Assembly: GCA_025361325.1 (NCBI GenBank)
Contig: JANYAL010000342.1
Coordinates: 1-6,345, forward strand
Origin: Bacteroidota bacterium
GTDB taxonomy: Bacteria > Bacteroidota > Bacteroidia > Chitinophagales > Chitinophagaceae
Reading direction: 5' to 3'
Length of the DNA stretch: 6,345 nucleotides
A program made the position numbers and the translations under genes. This document shows, in pieces, positions 6,141 through 6,345 of this stretch (the stretch's first letter is position 1; each line of letters begins with the position of its first letter). The notes beneath the pieces were generated by a model that saw only the letters and a list, made by a program, of their open reading frames with translations, did not search any database and was not told the DNA's origin.

Positions 6141-6172
6141 CAAAACTACTCCAATAAATCTTGCAATGCAAT
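6141..6172 (-). promoter_or_regulatory. Possible Bacteroidota-type promoter for dxr
   Basis: On the minus strand, TAGTTTTG (6148-6141) matches the -7 consensus TAnnTTTG exactly, and ATTG (6172-6169) lies 20 bases upstream as a -33 candidate (consensus TTTG). A start near 6134 would give a leader of about 17 bases before ATG 6117. The -7 element overlaps the argH stop codon, so it may be coincidence inside a simple operon. Confidence 0.4.
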
Positions 6173-6345
6173 TTTCATTCTGCTGAAATCAAATTGACTG
6201 ACCACCTTGTCCATTTGTTGCACGATCTCCGGGTTACAAAGATTGCCGATTGAACCCATGTGGGTATGCCTAATATCGCCGGAATAACTGAATTCATTTC
6301 TTTCTATGGATTGGCTGATCTGCATATAAGCATCCCGGAAGGGGA
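6146..6345 (-). CDS. argH: Argininosuccinate lyase, C-terminal fragment (5' end outside window)
   Basis: Reading the minus strand from 6343, 65 codons end in TAG at 6148-6146. The translation begins PFRDAYMQISQSIE and contains RHTHMGSIGNLCNPEI. PFRDAY and HTHxGSIGNL are hallmarks of the C-terminal domain of Bacteroidota argininosuccinate lyase, which splits argininosuccinate into arginine and fumarate in the last step of arginine synthesis. The catalytic Ser/His and the signature GSSxMPxKxNP lie outside the window. The fragment ends ...ALQDLLE, with no sign of truncation at this end. The usual residue in HTHxGS is Glu and here it is Met, a mild departure. It precedes dxr on the same strand by 28 bp, so the two may be co-transcribed. 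No link between arginine and isoprenoid synthesis need be assumed. Confidence 0.85.
   Translation of the reverse strand, partial: PFRDAYMQISQSIERNEFSYSGDIRHTHMGSIGNLCNPEIVQQMDKVVSQFDFSRMKIALQDLLE

Noticed and set aside
6118..6171. Longer dxr start at TTG 6171
   Set aside because: The 18 extra residues are not family-like, overlap argH and need a rare start, whereas ATG 6117 gives the normal N-terminus.
1..6345. A novel defence, mobile or CRISPR-type system
   Set aside because: All sizeable coding sequences belong to known housekeeping or metabolic families, and no direct-repeat array, transposase, integrase or terminal repeats were seen.

Overview
The window looks like chromosomal DNA from a member of the Bacteroidota, most probably a Chitinophagaceae-like bacterium. 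The grounds are the tmRNA tag (GNTQYAMAA, close to the YAMAA/YALAA-ending tags of this phylum), the near absence of Shine-Dalgarno sequences before the main genes, a TAnnTTTG-type promoter element, and the protein flavour of the dxr and rseP products. The genus assignment is inference. All recognised genes belong to known families, and I see no mobile element, CRISPR array, rRNA or tRNA.

Left part (1-2918, + strand). The window opens inside a molybdopterin-dependent formate dehydrogenase alpha subunit, of which the C-terminal ~498 residues are visible. About 610 bp without a convincing protein-coding gene follow. This gap is unusually rich in inverted repeats built on the hexamer ATAGGT/ACCTAT. 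Just before the next gene there is a perfect 8-base Shine-Dalgarno sequence with a 14-codon mini-ORF. The next gene encodes a two-domain MOSC protein (YcbX/mARC type), another family tied to the molybdenum cofactor.

Middle (2919-3428, - strand). The tmRNA gene ssrA is complete, convergent with the MOSC gene, and closed by a strong intrinsic terminator whose T-run starts two bases after the MOSC stop codon.

Right part (3429-6345, - strand). Three genes are read leftward in the order argH (C-terminal 65 residues only), dxr and rseP. They encode argininosuccinate lyase (arginine synthesis), DXP reductoisomerase (MEP isoprenoid pathway) and a site-2 intramembrane zinc protease. The argH-dxr gap is 28 bp and the dxr-rseP gap is 133 bp, the latter containing a long imperfect hairpin. 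The dxr-rseP adjacency is common across bacteria. This block is ordinary housekeeping DNA. The points most worth a second look are the ATAGGT cluster, the SD/mini-ORF leader before the MOSC gene, and the hairpins and palindromes between genes.
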